Assembly (NCBI GenBank): GCA_023399635.1
Contig: JAEWOP010000179.1
Location: 1-11,959, forward strand
Length of the DNA stretch: 11,959 bases
Direction: 5' to 3'
From: Pseudomonadota bacterium
Lineage (GTDB): Bacteria > Pseudomonadota > Alphaproteobacteria > Rhizobiales > Rhizobiaceae
The notes under the pieces were generated by a model, which was given only the letters and a program-made list of their open reading frames with translations, was not told the origin of the DNA and did no database searches. Below are positions 6,589 through 11,959 of the stretch, one piece after another (within the stretch, counting starts at the first letter, position 1; each line of letters begins with the position of its first letter). The position numbers were made by a program, and so were the translations under genes.

Positions 6589-7328
6589 AGAGTCTGGCCT
6601 CCGTCGATTACCAAGATCTGTCCTGTCATGAATGCGGTCTCATCGCTGGCAAGGTAAACAGCCGCAGCAGCCATTTCCTCCACTGTTCCGAGTCGGCCCA
6701 TCGGTTGCCGTGCCACAAAGGTCCGCGCCATTTCCTCAGGGTCGGGGCTGGCGTCGATTCGGCTCTGCAAGGATGGGGAAAGGGTCGTGCCGGGGCAGAG
6801 GGCATTGACGCGCACGCCGGTGCTGATGAGATCGCGCGCGGCCGCCTTCGTCAGGCCGATCATCGCAGCTTTGCTCGCGCCGTAACCGAGCCTGTTGGCA
6901 ACGCCGGTGATGCTGGAGGCGACGGAAGCAACGTTCACGATCGCGCCGCGCCCTCTCTCGACCATCTGTGGCAGTGCAGCCTTCATCGTCCGGAAGGCCG
7001 AGGTTACGTTCTGGTCGAAGCTCTGCTGCCAATCGTCTTCCGTGCAGGTGAGGATGGAGCCGTTGTGAACCCAGCCGGCGCAGTTGACGAGGATGTCCAG
7101 TGGGCCGGCCTCATGCACCTGCTTGCGGACCGATTCCGCATCAGTGACGTCCAGTTCGGCAATCTCGATCCTGTGCGAAAGGCGGGGAAGATCGTCCATC
7201 TTTGACAGCGTTCGGCTCGTCGCAAAAACGGATGCACCTTCTGCGGCGAAAGCAAGTGCGGTGGCGCGGCCCATTCCCTGGCCGGCGCCCGTTATGAACG
7301 CACGCTTGCCCGCCAGCCGTTGCGCCAT
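6585..7328 (-). CDS. Short-chain dehydrogenase/reductase, DHRS6 / 2-keto-3-deoxy-L-fuconate dehydrogenase type
   Basis: A 247-residue classical SDR. The cofactor motif TGAGQGMG is at 13-20, the NAG-type motif at 82-85 (NCAG), catalytic Asn107, Ser138 (or Ser135), Tyr149 and Lys153 (YGASK), and PGTTLSPSL follows in the usual place. From memory, its closest characterised relatives are human DHRS6 (a 3-hydroxybutyrate-type dehydrogenase) and bacterial 2-keto-3-deoxy-L-fuconate dehydrogenases. The three arginines that bind the acid group in DHRS6 appear to be kept as Arg146, Arg190 and Arg207, which points to a carboxylate substrate. Ser38-Arg39 after the second strand, where NAD-specific relatives have Asp, suggests NADP use. 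The start at 7328 is chosen over 7343 because GGAGG lies 8 nt upstream. It is the first gene of the minus-strand operon and overlaps the next gene by 4 nt. The exact reaction is unknown. Confidence 0.86.
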   Translation of the reverse strand: MAQRLAGKRAFITGAGQGMGRATALAFAAEGASVFATSRTLSKMDDLPRLSHRIEIAELDVTDAESVRKQVHEAGPLDILVNCAGWVHNGSILTCTEDDWQQSFDQNVTSAFRTMKAALPQMVERGRGAIVNVASVASSITGVANRLGYGASKAAMIGLTKAAARDLISTGVRVNALCPGTTLSPSLQSRIDASPDPEEMARTFVARQPMGRLGTVEEMAAAAVYLASDETAFMTGQILVIDGGQTL

Positions 7329-7368
7329 CGACCATCCTCCCATGGTTCATGTTTAACGTCTTGTGTGT

Positions 7369-7396
7369 ACACTAGCCATAAAATCTGCTTTGGCAA
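7369..7396 (-). promoter_or_regulatory. Candidate promoter of the SDR-Ldh_2-TRAP operon with overlapping palindrome
   Basis: On the minus strand, TTGCCA (7391-7396, five of six consensus -35 bases) is followed after 16 bp by TAGTGT (7369-7374), a partial -10. The perfect 8-bp palindrome GTGTACAC (7365-7372) overlaps this -10, a position where a bound regulator would block initiation. The start codon is about 40 nt downstream. Promoter strength and operator identity are inference. Confidence 0.35.
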
Positions 7397-7450
7397 GAGG
7401 CTGCCTAGGTCCGCCGACGAAATAAGCTGTCAGCAATCATGGGTGCGCGT

Positions 7451-7479
7451 TTGATGGGTGCTAACCAAGCTGGTAACGT
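7451..7479 (+). promoter_or_regulatory. Candidate promoter of the GntR gene with internal palindrome
   Basis: TTGATG (7451-7456) and TAACGT (7474-7479) are 17 bp apart on the plus strand and make a plausible if weak promoter. The inverted repeat ACCA-AGC-TGGT (7464-7474) fills the end of the spacer, where a repressor would compete with RNA polymerase; this would suit autoregulation. The element is about 70-100 bp upstream of the regulator's ATG. Confidence 0.33.
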
Positions 7480-7548
7480 GGCAAAGGGTTTCTGATGCAA
7501 GCTTGAGAAGCCCTCTGCTTGAGGGGCAGTCATACGAGGGGAGGCGGA

Positions 7549-8568
7549 ATGACAGCGGCTGACAAGGCTGAGGCGGCAACGGCGAAAGGTTCAGGCGGTA
7601 CCGTCCCGAGGTTGTACCAGCAGGTCTTCGAGATTGTCTCGACGCAGATCGGGCAAGGATCGCTGCGCGAAGGCGCTCGTCTGAGTGAGTCCGGGCTGGC
7701 GGCGCAGTTTGGCATCAGTCGCGCGCCCGCCCGGCAAGCGTTGGCGGAACTGGAGCAGCGTGGACTTCTGACCAAAGCAGCTGGCCGCGGCTATCAGGTC
7801 AAGCGGCAGAAGGATGCCTCGGTCACCACAGAGGCTCCACGTCCCGCTTTAGAGGGTGACCTGCGCCTGACGCAGGCTTCCACCTGGTCGCGGATCTACG
7901 GCGAGGTCGAAAGTGAAATTGCCGCCCGCACCTCGTTTGCCGGCTGGCGGGTCAATGAGACTGAGCTTGCGCGGTACTACAATGTCAGCCGGACTGTTGC
8001 TCGGGATGTCGTGGCGCGACTGCAACAGCGTGGCGTGGTCCAGAAAGACGATCGCTCGCGCTGGGTCGCGCCGGCGATGTCGCCGGATCACGTCTCTGAA
8101 CTCTACGAACTTCGTTGGCTGCTGGAGCCGGTCGCGCTTGAAAAGGCGGCCGCGCGGCTGCCGGGTGATCTGCTACCTGCCATGCGCGGCAGGCTGGAGA
8201 GCGCCATACACGACGCCGCCAATCTGACTGGACCAGATCTCGATCATCTCGAGGAGGATCTTCATGTGACGCTGCTCGGCCATTGCGACAATGGGCCGTT
8301 GATGCAGGCAATCAGTCTGCCGCAAGCCCTGCTTGTCGCACACCGTTTCCTGTACCGTTGGATGCCGCGGCTGTTCGGCTCGGAGCCTTTCCTGCCCGAG
8401 CACCTGGAGATTGTCGAGAGACTTGAGGCGGCGCAAGTAAAGGAGGCGGCGGCTGCTTTGCGTGCGCACCTGCAGATTTCCCGAGAGCGCGCCATCGACC
8501 GCATCCATCGGGTCACGCAGGAGGTTCACCCAGAGGACCTGCCCTACCTAGACAAGCTTGAAAGATAG
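7549..8568 (+). CDS. GntR/FCD-family regulator with two tandem winged-helix domains
   Basis: A 339-residue transcription factor, about 100 residues longer than usual FadR/FCD proteins because it has two DNA-binding domains. The first GntR winged helix spans about 21-86 (LYQQVFEIV, then RLSESGLAAQFGISRAPARQALAELEQRGLL). A second, divergent one spans about 112-174 (RIYGEVESEIA, then RVNETELARYYNVSRTVARDVVARLQQRGVV). A helical FCD ligand domain follows (about 183-320) with the histidines typical of metal binding: His239 in EEDLH, His285 in PEHLEI and His307 in RAHLQ. The usual acidic ligand four residues before the first His is Glu235 here. The start at 7549 follows an AGGGGAGG ribosome site; an ATG at 7519 is in frame but lacks one. 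Divergence from the SDR-TRAP operon across 220 bp suggests local control, with a catabolic acid as the likely effector. Confidence 0.9.
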   Translation: MTAADKAEAATAKGSGGTVPRLYQQVFEIVSTQIGQGSLREGARLSESGLAAQFGISRAPARQALAELEQRGLLTKAAGRGYQVKRQKDASVTTEAPRPALEGDLRLTQASTWSRIYGEVESEIAARTSFAGWRVNETELARYYNVSRTVARDVVARLQQRGVVQKDDRSRWVAPAMSPDHVSELYELRWLLEPVALEKAAARLPGDLLPAMRGRLESAIHDAANLTGPDLDHLEEDLHVTLLGHCDNGPLMQAISLPQALLVAHRFLYRWMPRLFGSEPFLPEHLEIVERLEAAQVKEAAAALRAHLQISRERAIDRIHRVTQEVHPEDLPYLDKLER

Positions 8569-8597
8569 CGTCTTCTAAAGCGCAGAAGGTGGGAAGC

Positions 8598-8622
8598 AAG
8601 AAGGGCCCCGAGGGCCCTTCTT
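8598..8622. terminator. Strong, nearly bidirectional terminator between the GntR and TerC-like genes
   Basis: AAGAAGGGCCC (8598-8608) and GGGCCCTTCTT (8612-8622) form a perfect 11-bp stem with a 3-nt CGA loop, located 29 nt after the regulator stop and 17 nt before the stop of the convergent TerC-like gene. The A-rich left base and T-rich right base of the stem allow it to work from either side, although the T-tract is short. It is the clearest terminator in the window. Confidence 0.8.
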
Positions 8623-8639
8623 CGTAACAACCTGATGGG

Positions 8640-9725
8640 TCAGATCTCGCCGCGGGAAAGATCCGTTTCCCGTAGGCGTTCCTCTCGATTGTACCGGATG
8701 GACGACCAGAGCGAGATGCCGATCAGCGTGGCGCCGCCGAGCCCGGTGATGACTTCCGGGATGTGATAGAGCGTCTGCACGTACATGATCACCGACAGGA
8801 TGAGAATGGCATAAAAGGCGCCGTGCTCCAGGTAGCGATAGTGCGTCAGCGTCTCTTTCTCGACAAGCATGATGGTCATCGAGCGAACATACATGGCGCC
8901 GATGCCCAGGCCGATGGCAATGACGAAGAGGTTCTGCGTCAAGGCGAACGCGCCGATCACGCCGTCGAAGGAGAAGCTCGCATCCAGCACTTCCAGATAG
9001 ATGAAGGCGCCGAGTCCGCCCCGGGCGGCTTCCGTCAGCGTCCGCTGAGATGCGTCGAGCAAGCCGCCGACCACCTCCACCGCCAGGAACGTCAGAAGTC
9101 CGTAAACGGCAGCCATCACGAATGTGTTGCTGTCCTCACCCTCAAGCAGGCTTGAGAAAAGCAGCACCAAAAGCAGCACAAATGCGATTTCAATGCCCTT
9201 GATGGTCGCGTAACGGGACATGTGCTTCTCGAGCACCGAAATCCAGTGGACCTCCTTCTCGTGATTGAAGAAGTAGGTGAGCCCCACCATCATCAGGAAC
9301 GTACCGCCGAAGGCTGCAATCGGCAGATGCGCGTCGTTCATGATCCGCGCATATTCATCCGGCCGGCTAGCCGCCAGCACGATCGCATCGATCGGACCAA
9401 TCCCGGCGGCGACCACCACAATCAGCAGCGGGAATACGATACGCATGCCGAAGACGGCAATCAGGATACCCCAAGTTAGGAACCGCCGCTGCCAGACGGG
9501 CGTCATGTCCTTGAGCTTGTTGGCATTGACGATGGCGTTGTCGAATGAAAGCGAAATCTCCAGCACCGCCAGAACAGCGCAGATGAAGAAGATGGTCAGC
9601 ATGCCGCTGACCGTGCCGTGGGTCTGCCAACCAAGTGCCAGACCGAGGGCGAGCCCCAGCACGGTGACGATGAAGGACCACTTGAAGTAGCCGAGAACGG
9701 TCTCGTGAGTTTGTGGCTGGCTCAT
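8640..9725 (-). CDS. DUF475 / TerC-family integral membrane protein
   Basis: A 361-residue polytopic inner-membrane protein with about eight or nine hydrophobic spans. Two acidic motifs mark the TerC superfamily: LEISLSFDNAIVNA (55-68) and LEVLDASFSFDGVIGA (244-259). They lie in separate halves and look like copies of one element, consistent with an internally duplicated transporter fold. Better-studied TerC relatives are linked to tellurite resistance and manganese or other metal export. The DUF475 branch itself has no firm assignment, so metal transport is inference. The start at 9725 follows GGAGGT 7 nt upstream; an upstream ATG at 9749 is unlikely because the ribosome site lies between the two. 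No ter-type partner genes are nearby. It is convergent with the regulator gene and divergent from rbfA. Confidence 0.85.
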   Translation of the reverse strand: MSQPQTHETVLGYFKWSFIVTVLGLALGLALGWQTHGTVSGMLTIFFICAVLAVLEISLSFDNAIVNANKLKDMTPVWQRRFLTWGILIAVFGMRIVFPLLIVVVAAGIGPIDAIVLAASRPDEYARIMNDAHLPIAAFGGTFLMMVGLTYFFNHEKEVHWISVLEKHMSRYATIKGIEIAFVLLLVLLFSSLLEGEDSNTFVMAAVYGLLTFLAVEVVGGLLDASQRTLTEAARGGLGAFIYLEVLDASFSFDGVIGAFALTQNLFVIAIGLGIGAMYVRSMTIMLVEKETLTHYRYLEHGAFYAILILSVIMYVQTLYHIPEVITGLGGATLIGISLWSSIRYNREERLRETDLSRGEI

Positions 9726-10145
9726 GCCTGTACCTCCGGACGAGGGCATTGGCAGGAGATTATTTGGGCAGCAGCACCGTGGCCGGCATCGCTGCAGACG
9801 AAAAAGAGAAGTCTCATGAGCTTAAATCCGCCGGCTTGACTGCAGGCGGTACCGACATCGCGAGAGCGCCGAAAACTCTCGCCAGAGGGGCCCGGCACCA
9901 AAATCTCCACAACGCGCTGCGAAAAGCACGCGGAGATGGCCCTGTACTTGTTCATTTCTTGGCAAGCGTCAAGGTGGAGGAGCAGCTGACGCCCTGATAC
10001 TGAGCAACAAAGGGACGGAATGGCGGCTGGATGGCAGTGCGTCCTTGACCTTTGCGCTGGTGCGAGGCATTTGACGGCTTACTTGATGAGCGTTGTGCCA
10101 CCTGCAGGTGATGCACCACGACAATCGCTCCAGAAGAGAACTACA
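9726..10145. other. 420-bp gap with hairpins between the TerC-like gene and rbfA
   Basis: No convincing gene lies here; two open frames of 77 and 94 codons have weak ribosome sites and no recognisable features. The region must hold promoters for both flanking divergent genes. Two candidate stem-loops are visible. GCGAGAG (9860-9866) pairs with CTCTCGC (9876-9882) over a 9-nt loop. ATCTCC (9903-9908) pairs with GGAGAT (9932-9937), continued by GCG (9914-9916) with CGC (9929-9931) and TGC (9918-9920) with GCA (9926-9928) around a GAAAA loop. A third, next to rbfA, is listed separately. A small RNA or a structured leader is possible. I could not fix a promoter. Confidence 0.45.
10095..10116 (+). 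repeat. Palindromic stem-loop in the rbfA leader
   Basis: CACCTGCAGGTG (10099-10110) is a perfect 12-bp palindrome. It is flanked by GTGC (10095-10098) and GCAC (10113-10116), which lengthen the stem to 8 bp with a two-base bulge (AT) on the right arm. It ends 29 nt before the rbfA start codon, so in RNA it would lie just upstream of the ribosome-binding region. A binding site on DNA is equally possible. Confidence 0.4.
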
Positions 10146-10556
10146 ATGACCAAAGCCACCTCCTCGGCGCCGTCCCAGCGCATGCTTCGTGTTGGCGAAC
10201 AGGTGCGCGCTGCCATCACTCAGGTGCTCCAGCGCGGCGAAGTTCGTGACGATCTTCTCGAGAAGACGGTTATTTCCGTTTCGGAAGTTCGCATGTCGCC
10301 GGACCTGAAGATTGCCACCGCCTATGTTACGCCGCTCGGCATGCCCGACCACAAGGCCGTGATCGATGCCCTCAACCGCAATGCCAAGTTTATTCGCGGC
10401 CGGCTTGGCGGCCAGCTGCGCCAGATGAAATACATGCCGGAAGTGCGCTTCCGCGACGACACCAGCTTCGACAACTACCAGAAGATCGACCAGCTGCTGC
10501 GTTCGCCAGAGGTTCAGCGCGACCTCAATGCTACCGCTTCCGAAGACGAAGAATAA
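10146..10556 (+). CDS. rbfA: 30S ribosome-binding factor RbfA
   Basis: A 136-residue assembly factor that binds immature 30S subunits and helps finish the 5' end of 16S rRNA, especially in the cold. The KH-like fold is recognisable from RMLRVGEQVRAAITQVLQRGEVRD near the start, the strand ISVSEVRMSPDLKIATAYVTPLG in the middle, and the C-terminal LRQMKYMPEVRFRDDTSFD block. The start at 10146 is where the family begins; the frame is open to 10020, but the extra 42 residues are unlike RbfA. The ribosome site is modest (AGAAGAGA). The acidic tail (TASEDEE) is normal. truB follows 8 nt after the stop, so they are co-transcribed. infB, often directly upstream of rbfA in bacteria, is absent here. Confidence 0.95.
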   Translation: MTKATSSAPSQRMLRVGEQVRAAITQVLQRGEVRDDLLEKTVISVSEVRMSPDLKIATAYVTPLGMPDHKAVIDALNRNAKFIRGRLGGQLRQMKYMPEVRFRDDTSFDNYQKIDQLLRSPEVQRDLNATASEDEE

Positions 10557-10564
10557 GAGACCGA

Positions 10565-11494
10565 ATGTCCAGACCCCGTAAACCCAAGGGTCGTCCCGTT
10601 TCGGGATGGCTGATCCTCGACAAGCCTCTGGACTTCGGTTCGACCGAAGCTGTTTCCAAGATCAAGTGGCTGTTCAATGCCCAAAAATGTGGCCATGCCG
10701 GAACGCTCGATCCGCTGGCATCCGGAATGTTGCCAATCGCGCTTGGCGACGCCACCAAGACCGTCCCCTATGTCATGGACGGACGCAAGGTGTACGAGTT
10801 CACGGTCACCTGGGGCGAGGAGCGCACCACGGACGATCTTGAGGGCGACGTAACGCAGTCGTCGGACAAGCGTCCGACGGAGGCAGAGATCAACGCGCTC
10901 CTGCCCAACTATACCGGCACGATCAACCAGGTCCCGCCGCAGTTTTCCGCCATCAAGATCGCCGGAGAGCGTGCTTATGATCTCGCCCGTGATGGCGAGA
11001 CCGTGGAAATTCCGTCTCGTGAAGTCGAGATCCATCGTATCACCCTGCTGAACACCGACGATAACTGTGCCTCCTTCGAGGTCGAATGCGGCAAGGGCAC
11101 CTATGTTCGTTCCCTGGCGCGCGACTTTGGCCGTGATCTTGGCTGCTATGGCCATATCTCCGGGCTGCGCCGCACATTCGTAGCGCCTTTCGCGGAAGAC
11201 CGGATGGTGCCGCTGGCCGATCTTGTTGCACTTGAGGCAATCGAAGATCGCGACGAGCGCCTTGCGGCACTGGACGCGTATCTCATCGACACGGCGGAGG
11301 CGCTCTCGAACCTGCCGCATCTGCCCGTGACCGATGACCAGGCCCACCGGCTGCGCATGGGCAATCCGATCATCGTGCGCGGGCGCGATGCGCCGCTGGA
11401 TGAGGCCGACGTTTATGTGACGGCGCGCGGAAAACTGGTAGCGATCGGCGAAATCGGGCAGGGCGAGTTCCGCCCCAAGCGCGTGTTCGGCTGA
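10565..11494 (+). CDS. truB: tRNA pseudouridine(55) synthase TruB
   Basis: A 309-residue enzyme that converts uridine 55 in the T-loop of tRNAs to pseudouridine. The catalytic motif GHAGTLDPLASGMLPIALG begins at residue 43, with the nucleophile Asp49. KVYEFTVTWGEERTTDDLEGD, QVPPQFSAIKIAGERAYDLAR and GKGTYVRSLARDFGRDLG follow in the family order, and the C-terminal part contains the small PUA-like or TruB C-terminal domain ending in GEFRPKRVFG. Length is normal. It starts 8 nt after rbfA with only a weak AAGAGA ribosome site, which suggests dependence on translation of rbfA. An open frame of 358 codons on the opposite strand is a GC-bias shadow. Confidence 0.96.
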   Translation: MSRPRKPKGRPVSGWLILDKPLDFGSTEAVSKIKWLFNAQKCGHAGTLDPLASGMLPIALGDATKTVPYVMDGRKVYEFTVTWGEERTTDDLEGDVTQSSDKRPTEAEINALLPNYTGTINQVPPQFSAIKIAGERAYDLARDGETVEIPSREVEIHRITLLNTDDNCASFEVECGKGTYVRSLARDFGRDLGCYGHISGLRRTFVAPFAEDRMVPLADLVALEAIEDRDERLAALDAYLIDTAEALSNLPHLPVTDDQAHRLRMGNPIIVRGRDAPLDEADVYVTARGKLVAIGEIGQGEFRPKRVFG

Positions 11495-11503
11495 ACTGCC
11501 GCT

Positions 11504-11525
11504 AGCCCCTTCCATTTCGGGGGCT
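11504..11525 (+). terminator. Weak hairpin after truB
   Basis: AGCCCC (11504-11509) pairs with GGGGCT (11520-11525) across a 10-nt loop, starting 9 nt after the truB stop codon. There is no T-run after it, so it may only attenuate transcription or protect the 3' end of the rbfA-truB message, letting some read-through reach rpsO. Confidence 0.35.
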
Positions 11526-11616
11526 GATGGAGTATAGGCAGCGCCAGCACTGGGTTCAAAGGTTTCAACCTGCGGCGCTACCCTTTGCATTCACGGCCAT
11601 GGCTGGACGACATCCC

Positions 11617-11655
11617 GGCCCTTGGCGACCCAATGATCCTCATTAAGAAAGGACC
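11617..11655 (+). promoter_or_regulatory. Possible structured leader covering the rpsO ribosome site
   Basis: The rpsO ribosome site AAGGACC (11649-11655) can pair with GGCCCTT (11617-11623) with a single A-C mismatch, enclosing a small hairpin AATGA (11632-11636) / TCATT (11640-11644). A competing hairpin TTGG (11622-11625) / CCAA (11630-11633) would break the long pairing and shares two bases with AATGA. Alternative structures over the ribosome site fit the known autoregulation of S15 by its own leader RNA. The fold was drawn by eye and not computed. Confidence 0.3.
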
Positions 11656-11660
11656 TTCCG

Positions 11661-11930
11661 ATGTCGATCACTGCTGAGCGCAAGGCTGCGCTGATCAAGG
11701 AATACGGAACTGTCGAAGGCGATACCGGTTCGCCGGAAGTACAGGTTGCGATCCTGACCGAACGCATCAACAACCTGACCGAACACTTCAAGGGCCACAA
11801 GAAGGACAACCACTCCCGTCGTGGACTTCTTGCAATGGTTTCCAGCCGCCGCTCGCTTCTTGACTACCTCAAGAAGAAGGACGAAGGCCGCTACACCAAG
11901 CTGATTGGCAGCCTGGGTATCCGCCGCTAA
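11661..11930 (+). CDS. rpsO: 30S ribosomal protein S15
   Basis: An 89-residue primary 16S rRNA-binding protein that nucleates assembly of the 30S platform. The sequence matches S15 throughout: MSITAERKAALIKEYG, then GDTGSPEVQVAILTERINNLT, HFKGHKKDNHSRRGLLAMVSSRRSLLDYLKK and the ending YTKLIGSLGIRR. Length is exactly typical. AAAGGA (11648-11653) lies 7 nt before the ATG. It follows truB after 166 bp, enough for its own promoter and leader. In this gene order pnp (polynucleotide phosphorylase) usually follows, but the window ends 29 nt after the stop codon. Confidence 0.98.
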   Translation: MSITAERKAALIKEYGTVEGDTGSPEVQVAILTERINNLTEHFKGHKKDNHSRRGLLAMVSSRRSLLDYLKKKDEGRYTKLIGSLGIRR

Positions 11931-11959
11931 CAATTCTTTGGCGGGCGCCTCACAAAAGG

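Noticed and set aside
2614..7328. Naming a specific TRAP substrate such as C4-dicarboxylate, 2,3-diketogulonate, sulfolactate or L-fuconate
   Set aside because: Each is suggested by one family member, but none has its complete enzyme set here, so the sequence does not decide between them.
9722..9955. 77-codon minus-strand frame whose TGA overlaps the TerC-like ATG (ATGA)
   Set aside because: Weak ribosome site, no recognisable domain or membrane segment, and it covers the hairpins; the overlap is probably chance. Conservation in relatives would change this view.
9713..9997. 94-codon plus-strand frame in the gap before rbfA
   Set aside because: No ribosome site, no family resemblance, and it begins inside the N-terminus of the TerC-like gene on the other strand.
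10020..10145. 42-codon N-terminal extension of RbfA
   Set aside because: The added residues do not look like RbfA, which begins near residue 43; the 12-bp palindrome in this stretch also argues for non-coding leader.
10514..11590. 358-codon frame antisense to truB
   Set aside because: truB is unmistakable on the plus strand; long antisense frames are expected from GC-rich third positions.
1..11959. Mobile element, phage, CRISPR array, toxin-antitoxin or defence system
   Set aside because: No transposase, integrase, regularly spaced repeats, attachment-site duplication or tRNA junction was seen; gene composition and codon character look uniform.

Overview
The window looks like chromosomal DNA of a GC-rich alphaproteobacterium of the order Rhizobiales (Rhizobium, Agrobacterium, Ensifer or Shinella type). 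The reasons are the rbfA-truB-rpsO translation block, a propionyl-CoA carboxylase beta subunit, a polyol/xylitol dehydrogenase, a VirC1-like ParA ATPase and a TRAP-type catabolic operon, together with GC-biased third positions that open long antisense reading frames. Genus assignment is inference. No tRNA, rRNA, insertion sequence, integrase or CRISPR array was found.

Layout. (1) 1-570, minus: N-terminal 190 residues of the carboxyltransferase PccB, cut by the window edge. (2) 733-1776, plus: a zinc-dependent medium-chain dehydrogenase of the xylitol/sorbitol dehydrogenase type, divergent from pccB and ending 3 nt from the stop of the next gene. (3) 1780-2478, minus: an orphan ParA/VirC1-like ATPase without a ParB partner. 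(4) 2614-7328, minus: a tightly packed catabolic operon read in the order SDR dehydrogenase, Ldh_2-family (malate/L-lactate dehydrogenase-like) oxidoreductase, then TRAP transporter DctP, DctQ and DctM. (5) 7549-8568, plus: a divergent GntR-type regulator with two tandem winged-helix domains before its FCD ligand domain. It ends at a strong, nearly symmetric terminator (8598-8622). (6) 8640-9725, minus: a DUF475/TerC-family membrane protein. (7) 9726-10145: about 420 bp without a convincing gene but with several hairpin-forming inverted repeats. (8) 10146-11930, plus: rbfA, truB and rpsO, the conserved 30S-maturation and tRNA-modification block. infB, which commonly precedes rbfA, is not directly upstream here.

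How it fits together. The centre of the window reads as one self-contained catabolic unit. DctP captures an organic acid in the periplasm, DctQM bring it in with a sodium or proton gradient, the Ldh_2 and SDR enzymes oxidise or reduce it, and the divergent double-winged-helix regulator probably controls both directions from the 220-bp shared intergenic region. That region holds two different short palindromes, each placed over a candidate promoter. The substrate cannot be read from the sequence. The SDR keeps three arginines that bind carboxylates in its relatives, so a hydroxy-acid or sugar-acid substrate is the best guess. The most unusual items are the tandem-winged-helix regulator, the uncharacterised TRAP/Ldh_2/SDR combination, the chromosomal VirC1-like ParA with palindromic upstream DNA, and the structured leaders around rbfA and rpsO.
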